Below the pieces are notes generated by a model that was not told the origin of the DNA, did not search any database, and saw only the letters and a list, made by a program, of their open reading frames with translations. A stretch of DNA of 64,000 bases. Source: JACKNG01 sp040220855 (GTDB lineage Bacteria > Pseudomonadota > Gammaproteobacteria > Ga0077536). How positions within the stretch are numbered: the stretch's first letter is position 1; the number at the start of each line of letters is the position of its first letter. Shown here one piece after another: positions 44,501-52,310 of the stretch. Position numbers and translations under genes: made by a program. The stretch lies in the NCBI GenBank assembly GCA_040220855.1, contig JAVJVZ010000061.1:1-64000 (forward strand). The letters run 5' to 3'.

Positions 44501-44726
44501 GCAAGTTGTCGAGCCCGGTCATCTCCTGCTCGATGACCTGCCCCACCGTATTGGAGACGGTCTCCGCCGAGGCGCCCGGATAGTCCGCCTGGATTTCCAC
44601 TGCCGGGGGCGCGACCGCGGGATATCTCTGAACAGGCAGGGTCATTATGGCCGCCACGCCGGCCAGCATGGTGATGATGGTCAGCACCCAGGCAAAAACG
44701 GGGCGAGCGAGAAAGAACTCAACCAT
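41586..44726 (-). CDS. RND multidrug efflux pump (HAE1 family, AcrB/MexB-like)
   Basis: This 1046-residue proton-driven inner-membrane pump has twelve membrane helices and two large periplasmic loops. It starts MVEFFLARPVFAWVLTIITM. The proton-relay aspartates D407 and D408 are present in GLLVDDAIVVVENVERIM. The lysine that pairs with them in AcrB (K940) is replaced by Arg at about 936 (GVTARNAIL). Length and motifs otherwise match AcrB/MexB. It lies 9 bp after the adaptor gene and overlaps the channel gene. Confidence 0.93.
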   Translation of the reverse strand: MVEFFLARPVFAWVLTIITMLAGVAAIMTLPVQRYPAVAPPAVEIQADYPGASAETVSNTVGQVIEQEMTGLDNLLYMASTADSSGHASVTLTFAAGTDPDIAQVQVQNKLKLAEPRLPEVVRQQGISVEKTSQFFLMVMAFISTDGRLGKEGLGDFIASDLVEPLARVNGVGSVQVFGSEYAMRIWLEPDALVQYGLTVADVIAALEAQNAQVTAGQFGGLPAVPGQQLNATITAQELLSSAEQFRDIVLLVHPDGSRVRLGDVARVQLGRGTDHIDTFYNTVPAAGVGINLAPGANALAVTERVRKRLKELEPVFPEGVAVRYPYQAAPFIAASIEGVAHTIAEAIGLVVLVMLLFLQSWRATLIPALAIPVVLLGAFALLAMFGFSINMLTLFGLVLAIGLLVDDAIVVVENVERIMHEENLPPMEATRRSMRQITGALVGIGVVLSAVFVPMAFFPGSTGAIYRQFALSIAGAMVLSVLVALILSPTLSARLLEPAHGRETLLRRLLGWFDSGLRRVTRGYVASVAHLARHVWPYSALFVSVVALTGWLFLRVPGGFLPAEDQGFILVQYQLPAGATQQRTIDTMQDIERYFLDQDGVGGIFTVAGFSYAGRAQNAGIAFVNLDPWTERDPGTRSAEAIIGRANQHLAGLVRDGLVFAFNIPPIPELGRALGFELRLQDRGALGHEALLRAQGELLQMAAESPLLQRVRPNGLADTPSYALVLDHDKAEALGVSPASINQLLSVAWGGRYINDFLQEGRIKRVYLQADAPYRMLPEDVDHWYLRNADGEMTPLSELVSGQWGSSSPRLESFNGVPSRQIQGEPAPGYSTGEAMAEMERLIAELPAGIHHEWSGLSYQERQAGAQAPLLYALSILVVFLALAALYESWTVPIAVMLAVPLGVLGAVLAAMLRGLPNDIFFQVGILTTIGVTARNAILLVEFARALEAEGMALIEATSEAARVRLRPILMTSVAFTMGVLPLAFATGAGATTRVAIGTAVLGGMLAATVLATLFIPLFYVAVRRSTDRLAALTRGSRAAEQSLK

Positions 44727-44735
44727 CGTCGTTCG

Positions 44736-45929
44736 TCACTCTGCAGCCGGCCGTCCGGAAGCGTCGCCATCCTCGTCGGGGCGTGTGGGGATCGCCGCCG
44801 GAACCGGCTTCACCCTCGCCCCGGGCCGGGCCTTCTGCAGCCCGGTGACAATGAGGCGATCCCCTGCCTCGAGACCCGCTTCGACGAGCCAGAAGCTGCC
44901 GACGGCCCGGGCGATCTCGAGCCGCCGCTGCACCACCTTGCCCTCGTCGTCCACGATGAGGGCGGTCGCCTGACCGCCGGGATCGTGGGTAATGCCCTGT
45001 TGTGGCACCAGGATGGCGTCCTCCCGCACGCCTTCGGCCAATACAGCCCGCACGAACATACCTGGCAGCAACTCGTGGTCGGGATTCGGCACCACTGCGC
45101 GCAGCGTCACGGAGCTGGTACCCGCATTCACCGTGACGTCGCGGACCTCCAGCGTACCAGGGTGAGAGAAACGTGCGCCGTCGTCGAACAGTACCGTGAC
45201 CCGCGCTTTCGCCGGGGCGGTTCCTTGCGGCGGTGCGCCCCGCTCGATCTCGGCCCGCAACCGGCGCAATTCGCTGACCGGCCGCTGGATATCCACGTAG
45301 ATCGGGTCGAGCCGGGTCACGCGTACCAGGGGCTGCTCCTGATCCGCCGTGACCAGTGCACCGATGGTAACCAGCGTCGGCCCGACGACCCCCTCGATGG
45401 GCGCTGCGATACGCGTGTATCCGAGGTCGATCTCTGCCGCCTCCAACGCCGCCCGCGCCACTTCGACCTCGGCAAGCCGTTGATCGAGCAGCGCCTTGAC
45501 ATCGTCATACTCCTGCTGGCTGACGGCGTCGTCCGTTCGCAACGCGGCATAGCGCCGCTCCTGTACGCGCAAGGAACTCACCGCCGCGCGCGCCCGCGCG
45601 AGCTCAGCCTCGCTGCGAGCCACCGCGGCCCGATACGGGCGCGAGTCGATCTCATAGAGCGTCTGGCCGGCCTCGACACGCGCGCCCTGCGTGAACAGGC
45701 GCTCCTGCAGGATACCCGTCACCTGCGGACGGAGTTCGGCAACGGCATACGCGCTGACGCGTCCCGGCAGTTTCACCGAGAGCGGAACGCGCTGCGTTTC
45801 CAGTTCGACCACTCCGACTTCGGGCGGCGGGGGCGCGGAGGTGGGCTCTGGCGGCGGGGCACCTTTGCCACACGCCGTCAGCAGCAATAATCCGCTCGCC
45901 ACGCTTCCCCTCAATGCCGCGATGCGCAT
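44736..45929 (-). CDS. RND efflux periplasmic adaptor lipoprotein (AcrA/MexA-like)
   Basis: This 397-residue membrane fusion protein starts at ATG 45929 after GAGGAAACC; the longer frame only reads into the promoter. The N-terminus has a lipoprotein signal (GSVASGLLLLTACGKG) with a lipobox Cys. Lipoyl-domain halves (LPGRVSAYAVAELRPQVTGI; YTRIAAPIEGVVGPTLVTIG) flank a helical hairpin rich in Ala and Arg. A beta-barrel part ends in VPQQGITHDPGGQAT. It is the first gene of the operon, facing the AcrR-like repressor across the operator. Confidence 0.92.
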   Translation of the reverse strand: MRIAALRGSVASGLLLLTACGKGAPPPEPTSAPPPPEVGVVELETQRVPLSVKLPGRVSAYAVAELRPQVTGILQERLFTQGARVEAGQTLYEIDSRPYRAAVARSEAELARARAAVSSLRVQERRYAALRTDDAVSQQEYDDVKALLDQRLAEVEVARAALEAAEIDLGYTRIAAPIEGVVGPTLVTIGALVTADQEQPLVRVTRLDPIYVDIQRPVSELRRLRAEIERGAPPQGTAPAKARVTVLFDDGARFSHPGTLEVRDVTVNAGTSSVTLRAVVPNPDHELLPGMFVRAVLAEGVREDAILVPQQGITHDPGGQATALIVDDEGKVVQRRLEIARAVGSFWLVEAGLEAGDRLIVTGLQKARPGARVKPVPAAIPTRPDEDGDASGRPAAE

Positions 45930-46000
45930 GCTCAGGTTTCCTCGAGACTGGTGCGAAGCCGATATTCGGTGGGCTGCAGTAGTCATTGGCCGATCCAACA

Positions 46001-46024
46001 TACATACATCTCTGAATGTATGTA
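46001..46024. promoter_or_regulatory. AcrR-type operator between the pump operon and its repressor
   Basis: Perfect 9-bp arms TACATACAT and ATGTATGTA are separated by CTCTGA. The E. coli AcrR operator has the same two arms with a 6-bp spacer that differs at a few positions. The site lies 72 bp upstream of the adaptor start and 64 bp upstream of the TetR-family gene, so one repressor could control both directions. The match to AcrR is from memory of the published site. Confidence 0.85.
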
Positions 46025-46087
46025 AAGATCTCGATTTACGATACGCTTTCCAATCATCGCGGTCGCGAACGAAGCTGGGAGGAACAC

Positions 46088-46720
46088 ATGAAACGGACCA
46101 GGGAGGCGGCACTCGACACCCGCGAGGGCATCCTCGACGCGGCCGAGCACCAGTTTTTCGAACGCGGGGTCTCACGGACCACGCTCGAGCACATAGCCCG
46201 CGCGGCGGGGGTCACTCGCGGCGCGGTGTACTGGCATTTCCGGAACAAGGCCGAGCTGTTCAGCGCGATGATGGCCCGGGTACGAATGCCGCTGGAGAGT
46301 TCCCTCCATCACCTCGTCGAAACTGCGATCACCATCGACGAGCTCGAACGCCATTGCATCTCCTCGCTCGTCGAGCTTCAGCACGACGCTCGCCTGCGGC
46401 GTGTCTATACCGTTCTGCTTCTCCAGTGCGAATACAGCGCCGACATGCAATCCCTGGTCGAACGCGAGCGGGCCGTCAAGGAGGGGATCTCTCGCTCGTT
46501 GGCGCGACTCTTTGCACGGTTGCAGGACACCGGCCAGGTCCTTCCGGTGTTGCCGCCACGTCTGCTCGCGTTGGGCGTCTACGCCTACATGCTCGGGCTG
46601 TTCACGGATTACTTGCGGACGCCCGAGCAGTACCGCATGCCCGAAGATGCCGAGCACCTGGTCGGGTATTTTTTTGCCCAGCTCGAATCAGCATCGAGCC
46701 GCAGTGGGCACGAACCCTGA
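46088..46720 (+). CDS. AcrR/TtgR-like TetR-family repressor
   Basis: This 210-residue TetR-family repressor starts at ATG 46088 after GGGAGGAAC. The helix-turn-helix is FERGVSRTTLEHIARAAGVT, then RGAVYWHFRNKAELFSAMM, which is near-identical in pattern to AcrR and TtgR. The C-terminal ligand-binding part is helical and variable. It is divergent from the RND operon and shares an AcrR-type palindrome, so it very likely represses both units until a pump substrate binds. Confidence 0.92.
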   Translation: MKRTREAALDTREGILDAAEHQFFERGVSRTTLEHIARAAGVTRGAVYWHFRNKAELFSAMMARVRMPLESSLHHLVETAITIDELERHCISSLVELQHDARLRRVYTVLLLQCEYSADMQSLVERERAVKEGISRSLARLFARLQDTGQVLPVLPPRLLALGVYAYMLGLFTDYLRTPEQYRMPEDAEHLVGYFFAQLESASSRSGHEP

Positions 46721-46921
46721 GTGCAACAGAGGTGAGACCATGGACTTCGGCACGACTCGAACCCGGCCCCGGCGCTCCTGCGGGACCTCGTGCTGCCTTC
46801 TCACAGGGCATGCAGAACGTAGCGAGGACGGTCAGCGCCACGGGGCCGCGCAGTGAGCGGCGCGACATATCAGATGACCGGTAAGGGGCGAGCGATCATG
46901 GCCTTTAGCCTGTCGGGATGC

Positions 46922-47701
46922 TCAACGGAACAGGGGCTCGCGCTGCTCCCGAAACGCGGCCAACCCTTCGGCGGCATCATCCGAGCGCATGGCACCGACG
47001 ACGGCCGAGGCCTCGAGCGCGAGCCCTTGACGTAGCGTCGACTCGAGGCCGGCGTAAACGAGGCGCTTCATGCAGGCGAGCCCGCCGCGACTTCGCCGAG
47101 CGAGTTCCTCGCAGTACGCCATCGCTTCGGAACGCAGCGCGCCGTCGTCGACCACGTAGTTCACCAGCCCCCAGCCCCTGGCTTCCTCGGCGTCGACCCA
47201 GCGGGCGCTGAACATGAGGTCGAGCGCGCGCCGCGCGCCGACGATGCGTGGCAGGCGTTGCGTACCGCCCCAACCCGGGACGAGGCCGTAGCGGGCGTGC
47301 TGGTCGCCGAACTTCGCGGACGCCGCGGCGAACACCACGTCGCCGGCCAGGACCAGCTCGAGCCCGCCGGCGAGTGCGAGACCGTGCACGGCGACGACCA
47401 CCGGCATCTCCGCGCATTCGAGGTTACGCAGCACCGCGTGGCCGCGCGCGACGAAGTCGTCGAACGTATCACCCTCGAGGCGCTCGAGCACCTCGGCCAG
47501 ATCGGCCCCGGTACAGAAATGCCGCCCCGACCCGCGCACCAGCAACGCGCGCACGCCAGCGTCGCGCGTGAAGCTGTCGAGCGCCGCCTGGATACCGTCC
47601 AGAACCGGCGTCGAGAGGCAATTGAACTTGTCCGGCCGATTGATCTCGACCACGCCGACGTGGCCTTCCGTCCACCACCGTACCACCTCGCTGTCCGTCA
47701 T
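46922..47701 (-). CDS. enoyl-CoA hydratase/isomerase family protein (crotonase fold)
   Basis: This is a 259-residue crotonase-like protein. The ATG at 47701 follows GGAGGAG. Oxyanion-hole segments are GSGRHFCTGADLAEVLE and HGLALAGGLELVLAGDVVFA. LVPGWGGTQRLPRIVGARRA is typical. The first catalytic Glu position is His (DQHARYG), as in the hydratase at 15587. It follows an acyl-CoA dehydrogenase with about 100 bp between them and should act on its product. The substrate is unknown. Confidence 0.88.
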   Translation of the reverse strand: MTDSEVVRWWTEGHVGVVEINRPDKFNCLSTPVLDGIQAALDSFTRDAGVRALLVRGSGRHFCTGADLAEVLERLEGDTFDDFVARGHAVLRNLECAEMPVVVAVHGLALAGGLELVLAGDVVFAAASAKFGDQHARYGLVPGWGGTQRLPRIVGARRALDLMFSARWVDAEEARGWGLVNYVVDDGALRSEAMAYCEELARRSRGGLACMKRLVYAGLESTLRQGLALEASAVVGAMRSDDAAEGLAAFREQREPLFR

Positions 47702-47803
47702 CGCGTGTACTCCTCCACGGCTGCCCGGACGGGTAGCCTGCAATCACTGGCGTTGCTGCGCGAAGTGCACGCCGGACCTCCGCGCCAGCCCGTGCTCCGC
47801 TCG

Positions 47804-48964
47804 TCAGTCGACATACGGAACCGCGGCCCGGCCGATGCGCTCGCGCGCGACGATCATCTTCTGGATCTGCGCCGTGCCGTCGCCGATTTGCAGCCCCAGC
47901 ACGTCGCGAAGACGCTGTTGGTGCGGCAATTCCATCGTGTAGCCCACGTGCCCCTGGGTGATGAGGCACTGCTGGATGGCGTCGCAGGCGAGCTTCGGCG
48001 CCCACCATTTCACCATCGCCGCCTCTGATGTATGCGGCAGACCGCGGTCCTTCAGCCACAGCGCCTTGTAACAGAGCAGCCGTGCCGCCTCGATCTGGGT
48101 CTCGAACACCGCCAATGGCTCGGTCACGCCCTGGAATTTCGCGATCGGCCGGCCGAATGCGCGCCGTTCGCTGACGAACGCCCAGGTTTCGTCCATGGAC
48201 GCGCGCGCGGCGCCGAGACACTGCAGCGCAATCAGCGCTCTCGAGTAGTCGAAACCGCGCATCACCTGACTGAAGCCCTCGCCTTCGCGGCCCAGGCGCC
48301 GGGCTTCGGGCACTTCGACGCCGTCGAAGAACAGCGATCCGCGGCCGACCGGCCGCGTGCCCAGGTCTGCGTAGGGCCGGCGAGACACACCCGCGGCGTC
48401 GAGATCGACCAGCAATGCCGTGATACCGCGCGCACCCGTCGCCTGTTCGCCCGTACGCGCGAGGACCACGCACTGATCCGCGTAGCCGGCGAACGAAGCC
48501 GACGCCTTCTCGCCGGTGAGACGATAGCCGCCGTCGATGCGCTCGGCGCGCAGCGACAGGTTTGCCGCGTCCGAGCCCCCGCCCGGCTCGGTCAGACCGA
48601 GCGCGACCAGCGCACGGCCCGCGCAGATCGCGCGCACGGTCGGCTCGGCCACGCTCGCGCTGGCATGCTCGGCGACGATGCCGCCCATGAGCGAACCCAG
48701 CAGCTGAGCGTAGGAGACGTTGAAGTCGTGGTACGCGGTTTCTTCGATAACCACGCCCGCGGTCACGGCGCTCGCTCCGAGTCCGCCCCAGGCCTGCGGC
48801 AGGTCGACGCCGAGGAAGCCGTTCTCGCCCATTTCCAGCAGCAGCGCCGGCTCCAGCCGGTCTGCCAGCTCGCGTGCCTGGTAGTGCGGTGCCAGGCGCT
48901 CGCGGCCCCAGCGCCGGAGCGCGTCGCGGATGGCATGGTCGTCATTGTCGAAATCGAAGTGCAC
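47804..48964 (-). CDS. acyl-CoA dehydrogenase family protein
   Basis: This 386-residue acyl-CoA dehydrogenase starts at GTG 48964 (VHFDFDNDDHAIRDALRRWG) with GGGAGA just upstream; the frame extends 29 codons further without a better start. Features are DLPQAWGGLGASA, LGLTEPGGGSDAANLSLRAE (FAD and substrate site) and QGHVGYTMELPHQQRLRDVL. The C-terminus has IGDGTAQIQKMIVARERIGR. Asp stands where the usual Glu-Gly-Thr motif has Glu, near IGDGTAQIQ. It is paired with the hydratase downstream. Confidence 0.9.
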   Translation of the reverse strand: MHFDFDNDDHAIRDALRRWGRERLAPHYQARELADRLEPALLLEMGENGFLGVDLPQAWGGLGASAVTAGVVIEETAYHDFNVSYAQLLGSLMGGIVAEHASASVAEPTVRAICAGRALVALGLTEPGGGSDAANLSLRAERIDGGYRLTGEKASASFAGYADQCVVLARTGEQATGARGITALLVDLDAAGVSRRPYADLGTRPVGRGSLFFDGVEVPEARRLGREGEGFSQVMRGFDYSRALIALQCLGAARASMDETWAFVSERRAFGRPIAKFQGVTEPLAVFETQIEAARLLCYKALWLKDRGLPHTSEAAMVKWWAPKLACDAIQQCLITQGHVGYTMELPHQQRLRDVLGLQIGDGTAQIQKMIVARERIGRAAVPYVD

Positions 48965-49117
48965 CGGTGTCTCCCGTGTTGCCACCTTTCGTTGCAGGCC
49001 GCCAGGCGCCGCGCCGTCCCGCGGTTGGTCATTGGCTGATGTGCGCGGCAAACCTGTCGACGACAGGTCGGCTGGCGTATAGTCCAGAGTCTCTTATCAT
49101 AGTGTCAATTCCCACCG

Positions 49118-49978
49118 ATGGCGGATAACCACGAACGCCTCGAGTCCGGCTTCGCACCCGATCTGCTCGCGGAGCGCTGCGCGCTGGTCACCGGCGGCGG
49201 CACCGGGATAGGCCGGGCGACCGCGCTGGCGCTGGCGCGGGCCGGGGCGCGCGTGGCCGTCCTCGGGCGCCGCGAGGCGCCGCTGCGTGAGACCGCGGCG
49301 GCGATCGAAGCCGGCGGCGGCGACGCACTCGCGCTGCCCGCCGACATCCGTGAGCCCGCCACCGTCACCGCGGCGCTCGAACAGATCCGCACCGCATGGG
49401 GCCGTCTCGACGTGCTCGTCAACAACGCCGGCGGCCAGTACGTCGCCGACGCCCGCGACATCACCGTCAAGGGCTTCGAAGCCGTAGTACGCAACAACCT
49501 CGTCGGCACCTGGTGCGTCACGCGGCTGGTCGCCGACGCCTTCATGCTCGAGCACGGCGGGCGCATCGTGTGCGTGACCGCGGCCGTGCGTTCGGGCATG
49601 GGCGGGTTCTCGCACACCGCAGCCGCCCGCGGCGGCGTGGTGGCGCTGGCGAAGTCGCTCGCCTTCGAATGGGCCACCCACGGCATCCTGATCAACTGCG
49701 TGGCGCCCGGCACGGTCAAGACCGACGCCATGGGGCAATACCCCATCCCGCCGGAACACTGGCACCGCTTCAATCGCAACTTGCTCGGCCGCATGGGCGA
49801 GCCGCGCGACGTCGCCGACCTGATCGTGTTCCTCGCCTCGCCGCTGGCGAGTTTCATCACCGGTGAGGAAATCTACGTCGACGGCGGCGAGACACTGCAT
49901 CTCGCACACGACGCCCGCGACATGATCGACGCCGGGATGTTCGCCGCTCGCAAGCGTGCCGATGAGAGCACGTCGTGA
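49118..49978 (+). CDS. SDR-family protein resembling peroxisomal trans-2-enoyl-CoA reductase (PECR/DECR type)
   Basis: This 286-residue SDR has TGGGTGIGRATALALA and the NNAGGQY block typical of dienoyl- and enoyl-CoA reductases. The classical YxxxK is missing: the region reads SHTAAARGGVVALAKSLAFE, with Arg in the Lys position, much as in PECR. INCVAPGTVKTDAM and ITGEEIYVDGG complete the fold. It is divergent from the acyl-CoA dehydrogenase gene and followed by a flavoprotein. It probably reduces a CoA-bound double bond with NADPH. The PECR comparison is from memory of the family pattern. Confidence 0.85.
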   Translation: MADNHERLESGFAPDLLAERCALVTGGGTGIGRATALALARAGARVAVLGRREAPLRETAAAIEAGGGDALALPADIREPATVTAALEQIRTAWGRLDVLVNNAGGQYVADARDITVKGFEAVVRNNLVGTWCVTRLVADAFMLEHGGRIVCVTAAVRSGMGGFSHTAAARGGVVALAKSLAFEWATHGILINCVAPGTVKTDAMGQYPIPPEHWHRFNRNLLGRMGEPRDVADLIVFLASPLASFITGEEIYVDGGETLHLAHDARDMIDAGMFAARKRADESTS

Positions 49979-50049
49979 CGGCGCGCGCTTACCGCGACCG
50001 GGCGCTGGCATCCCGTCACCAGTCCCATTGCAACACGAGGTAATACCAC

Positions 50050-51177
50050 ATGCGCAGCAAGATGTGCGAGATGTTCGGCATCGACGTCCCGATTTTCGCG
50101 TTCTCGCATTGCCGCGACGTCGTCGCCGAGGTCTCGCGGGCCGGCGGTATGGGCATCCTCGGCATGGCGAGGATGAACCCGGCGCGGGTGGAAGCCGAAC
50201 TCGCCTGGATCGACGAGCACGTCGACGGCCGACCTTACGGCATCGACGTGCTGATGCCGAGCCGGCTGGACGACAGCGGCGGTTCGAAGTTCGACGTCGA
50301 CGCCCTGCTGCCGGCCGAGCACGTCGATTTCGTGCGCAGGGTGCTCGACGAGGCCGGCGTGCCGCCGCTACCGGCGGAGGACGAGGCGACGCTCAAGCGC
50401 GAGATCCTGGAAGGCATCAACTTCACGCCGGAAGAAAGCCTCGCGATGGTGGAAGCCGCGCTGCGTCATCCGATCCGCGCCATCGTCAACGCGCTCGGGC
50501 CACCGCCGCCCGCACTCGTCGCCCGCGCGCGGGAGCGCGGCATCCGCGTCGGCGCGCTCGCCGGCGAACCGCGCCATGCGCTAAAGCACCGCGATGCGGG
50601 TTGCGACTTCGTCGTTGCGGTCGGTACCGAAGCGGGCGGTCATACCGGCGACATCGCTTCGATGGTACTGTGGCCGGCGGTGGTCGACGCGGTAGCACCA
50701 CTGCCCGTGCTTGGGGCGGGTGGCGTCGGACGCGGCCGCCAGATGGCGGCCGCGCTCGCACTCGGCTGCGACGGCGTGTGGACCGGCTCGCTGTGGCTCA
50801 AGACGGCCCAGAGCGAGGTGATGCCCGAAATCAAGGCGAAGCTGTTCGCGGCTTCGGCCACGGACGCGGTACGCACCCGCACGGTAACGGGCAAGCCGTG
50901 CCGCACGCTCCGCAACGCCTTCACCGAGGCCTGGTCCCGCGCCGAGGCGCCGCCGGTGCTGCCCGCGCCGGCACAGAACTACCTGTGGTGGCGCGAAGGC
51001 CGTACCCGCGTGGAGCGCGTGCGTGCGCGTGAATTCCTCACCTACCCGGTTGGACAGATCGTTGGCGACCTCGCTGCGGAGACCTCGGTGCGGCAGGTCG
51101 TGCAGGACCTGATGACCGAGTTCGCCGATACGCTCGATCGCCTTGGCACGATGCTCGGACCCGATGACTCTGCCTGA
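50050..51177 (+). CDS. NPD/nitronate monooxygenase-family FMN protein
   Basis: This 375-residue TIM-barrel flavoprotein belongs to the 2-nitropropane dioxygenase/FabK-like group. It starts MRSKMCEMFGIDVPIFAFSH after GAGGTAAT. AGGMGILGMARM is the first phosphate-binding strand region. AVGTEAGGHTGDIASMVLWP holds the conserved His, and LPVLGAGGVGRGRQMAAALA is the second FMN-phosphate segment. About 50 residues of the first half (SRLDDSGGSKFDVDALLPAE) are inserted relative to simple members. Its place behind an enoyl-CoA-reductase-like gene argues for a redox role on an acyl-CoA, though true nitronate oxidation cannot be excluded. Confidence 0.87.
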   Translation: MRSKMCEMFGIDVPIFAFSHCRDVVAEVSRAGGMGILGMARMNPARVEAELAWIDEHVDGRPYGIDVLMPSRLDDSGGSKFDVDALLPAEHVDFVRRVLDEAGVPPLPAEDEATLKREILEGINFTPEESLAMVEAALRHPIRAIVNALGPPPPALVARARERGIRVGALAGEPRHALKHRDAGCDFVVAVGTEAGGHTGDIASMVLWPAVVDAVAPLPVLGAGGVGRGRQMAAALALGCDGVWTGSLWLKTAQSEVMPEIKAKLFAASATDAVRTRTVTGKPCRTLRNAFTEAWSRAEAPPVLPAPAQNYLWWREGRTRVERVRAREFLTYPVGQIVGDLAAETSVRQVVQDLMTEFADTLDRLGTMLGPDDSA

Positions 51178-51290
51178 CTATCCGGTGCCGCCCCTGACGA
51201 GCAGGCCATCAGGACGCGACGTTCGCCGGCATGCACGAACGCGCCGCCGCGTGGCGGATGGCGAATTCGCGGTGACTGCCGCTACCGGCT

Positions 51291-52310
51291 TCAGGTGGCC
51301 GTGCTGACGAACTTGTCGTAGCGGATCCGCGAGCCGAACATGCCTTTCTGTTTCAGGACTTCGACCGCCGCATCGATCATCGGCGGCGGACCGCACAGAT
51401 AGGCCTCCGCGCTGCGTAGGTTGTCGCAGCGGCGTTCGATCACCTCCGTGATTAGCCCAACTTCGCCTTTCCAGGCCTCATTTCCGGCCGGCTCCGACAG
51501 CGCGGGCACGTAGCTGAACGACCCCAGGTTAGCGGCCGCTGCCGCGATCGCCTCGTCGCAGATCAGATCCTCGTACGCACGCGCGCCGTAGTAGAAGACG
51601 ACCTCGCGCGACGAACTCCGTGCGCTCAGGTCCCGCAGCATGGACAGGATCGGCGCCATGCCGGACCCGCCAGCGACCATGACGATGGGTGCAAAACCGT
51701 CAGCGACGCAGAACTGACCATACGGCCCGCGCACGCGCAATCTGTCACCGGGCGCGAGCGCTCCTGCCATGACCCCGGAGAACACCCCGCCTGCAAGGTG
51801 CTTGATCAGCAGCTCGATTTCGCCGCTGTCTGCGGGCGCGTTCGCCATCGAGTACGCGCGCCAAGTGTCGGTGCCGGGCACGTTGACCTCGACGAACTGT
51901 CCAGCGTCGAACTCGAACGGCGGGTCCGTCACCTCGAGCTCGAGTCGCCAGATATCACGCGACAAGGCCGCAATCCCGCGCACGCGACAGTCGAGCTCAC
52001 GGATCGGCCGCGCCGCGGTCAGCTCTGCCTCGTCGTAGTTATCGAGCTCGATGACGACGTCCTCGAGCGGATAGGCGGTGCACAGGAGCGCCATGCCCGC
52101 TTCACGCTCGAACTCCATTAGGGCGAAGCCCGAAGCGTCCTCGACGTCGACGTCGCCGTGCGCCACCTGCGCCTTGCAAGTGCCACACCCGCCGTGCTTG
52201 CAGCCGTAGCGCAGACCGACCCCCTGGCGCAGCGCGGCGGCGAGGATGGTCTCATCCTCGCCGCACTCGAACGCGATGCCGAAGGGTTCGAGCGTGACGT
52301 TGAACGTCAT
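51291..52310 (-). CDS. prmB: reductase component of the soluble diiron monooxygenase (PrmB/MmoC-like)
   Basis: This 339-residue NAD(P)H reductase has a plant-type ferredoxin domain fused to FAD and NAD domains. The [2Fe-2S] ligands appear as C-x4-C-x2-C in YGCKHGGCGTCKA with a fourth Cys in LLCTAYP. The FAD site is WRAYSMANAP and the NAD site is MVAGGSGMAPILSML. YLCGPPPMIDAAVEVLK closes the domain. The ATG at 52310 overlaps the alpha-subunit stop (ATGA), and the final gene of the operon is this one. It passes electrons to the diiron centre. Confidence 0.92.
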   Translation of the reverse strand: MTFNVTLEPFGIAFECGEDETILAAALRQGVGLRYGCKHGGCGTCKAQVAHGDVDVEDASGFALMEFEREAGMALLCTAYPLEDVVIELDNYDEAELTAARPIRELDCRVRGIAALSRDIWRLELEVTDPPFEFDAGQFVEVNVPGTDTWRAYSMANAPADSGEIELLIKHLAGGVFSGVMAGALAPGDRLRVRGPYGQFCVADGFAPIVMVAGGSGMAPILSMLRDLSARSSSREVVFYYGARAYEDLICDEAIAAAAANLGSFSYVPALSEPAGNEAWKGEVGLITEVIERRCDNLRSAEAYLCGPPPMIDAAVEVLKQKGMFGSRIRYDKFVSTAT

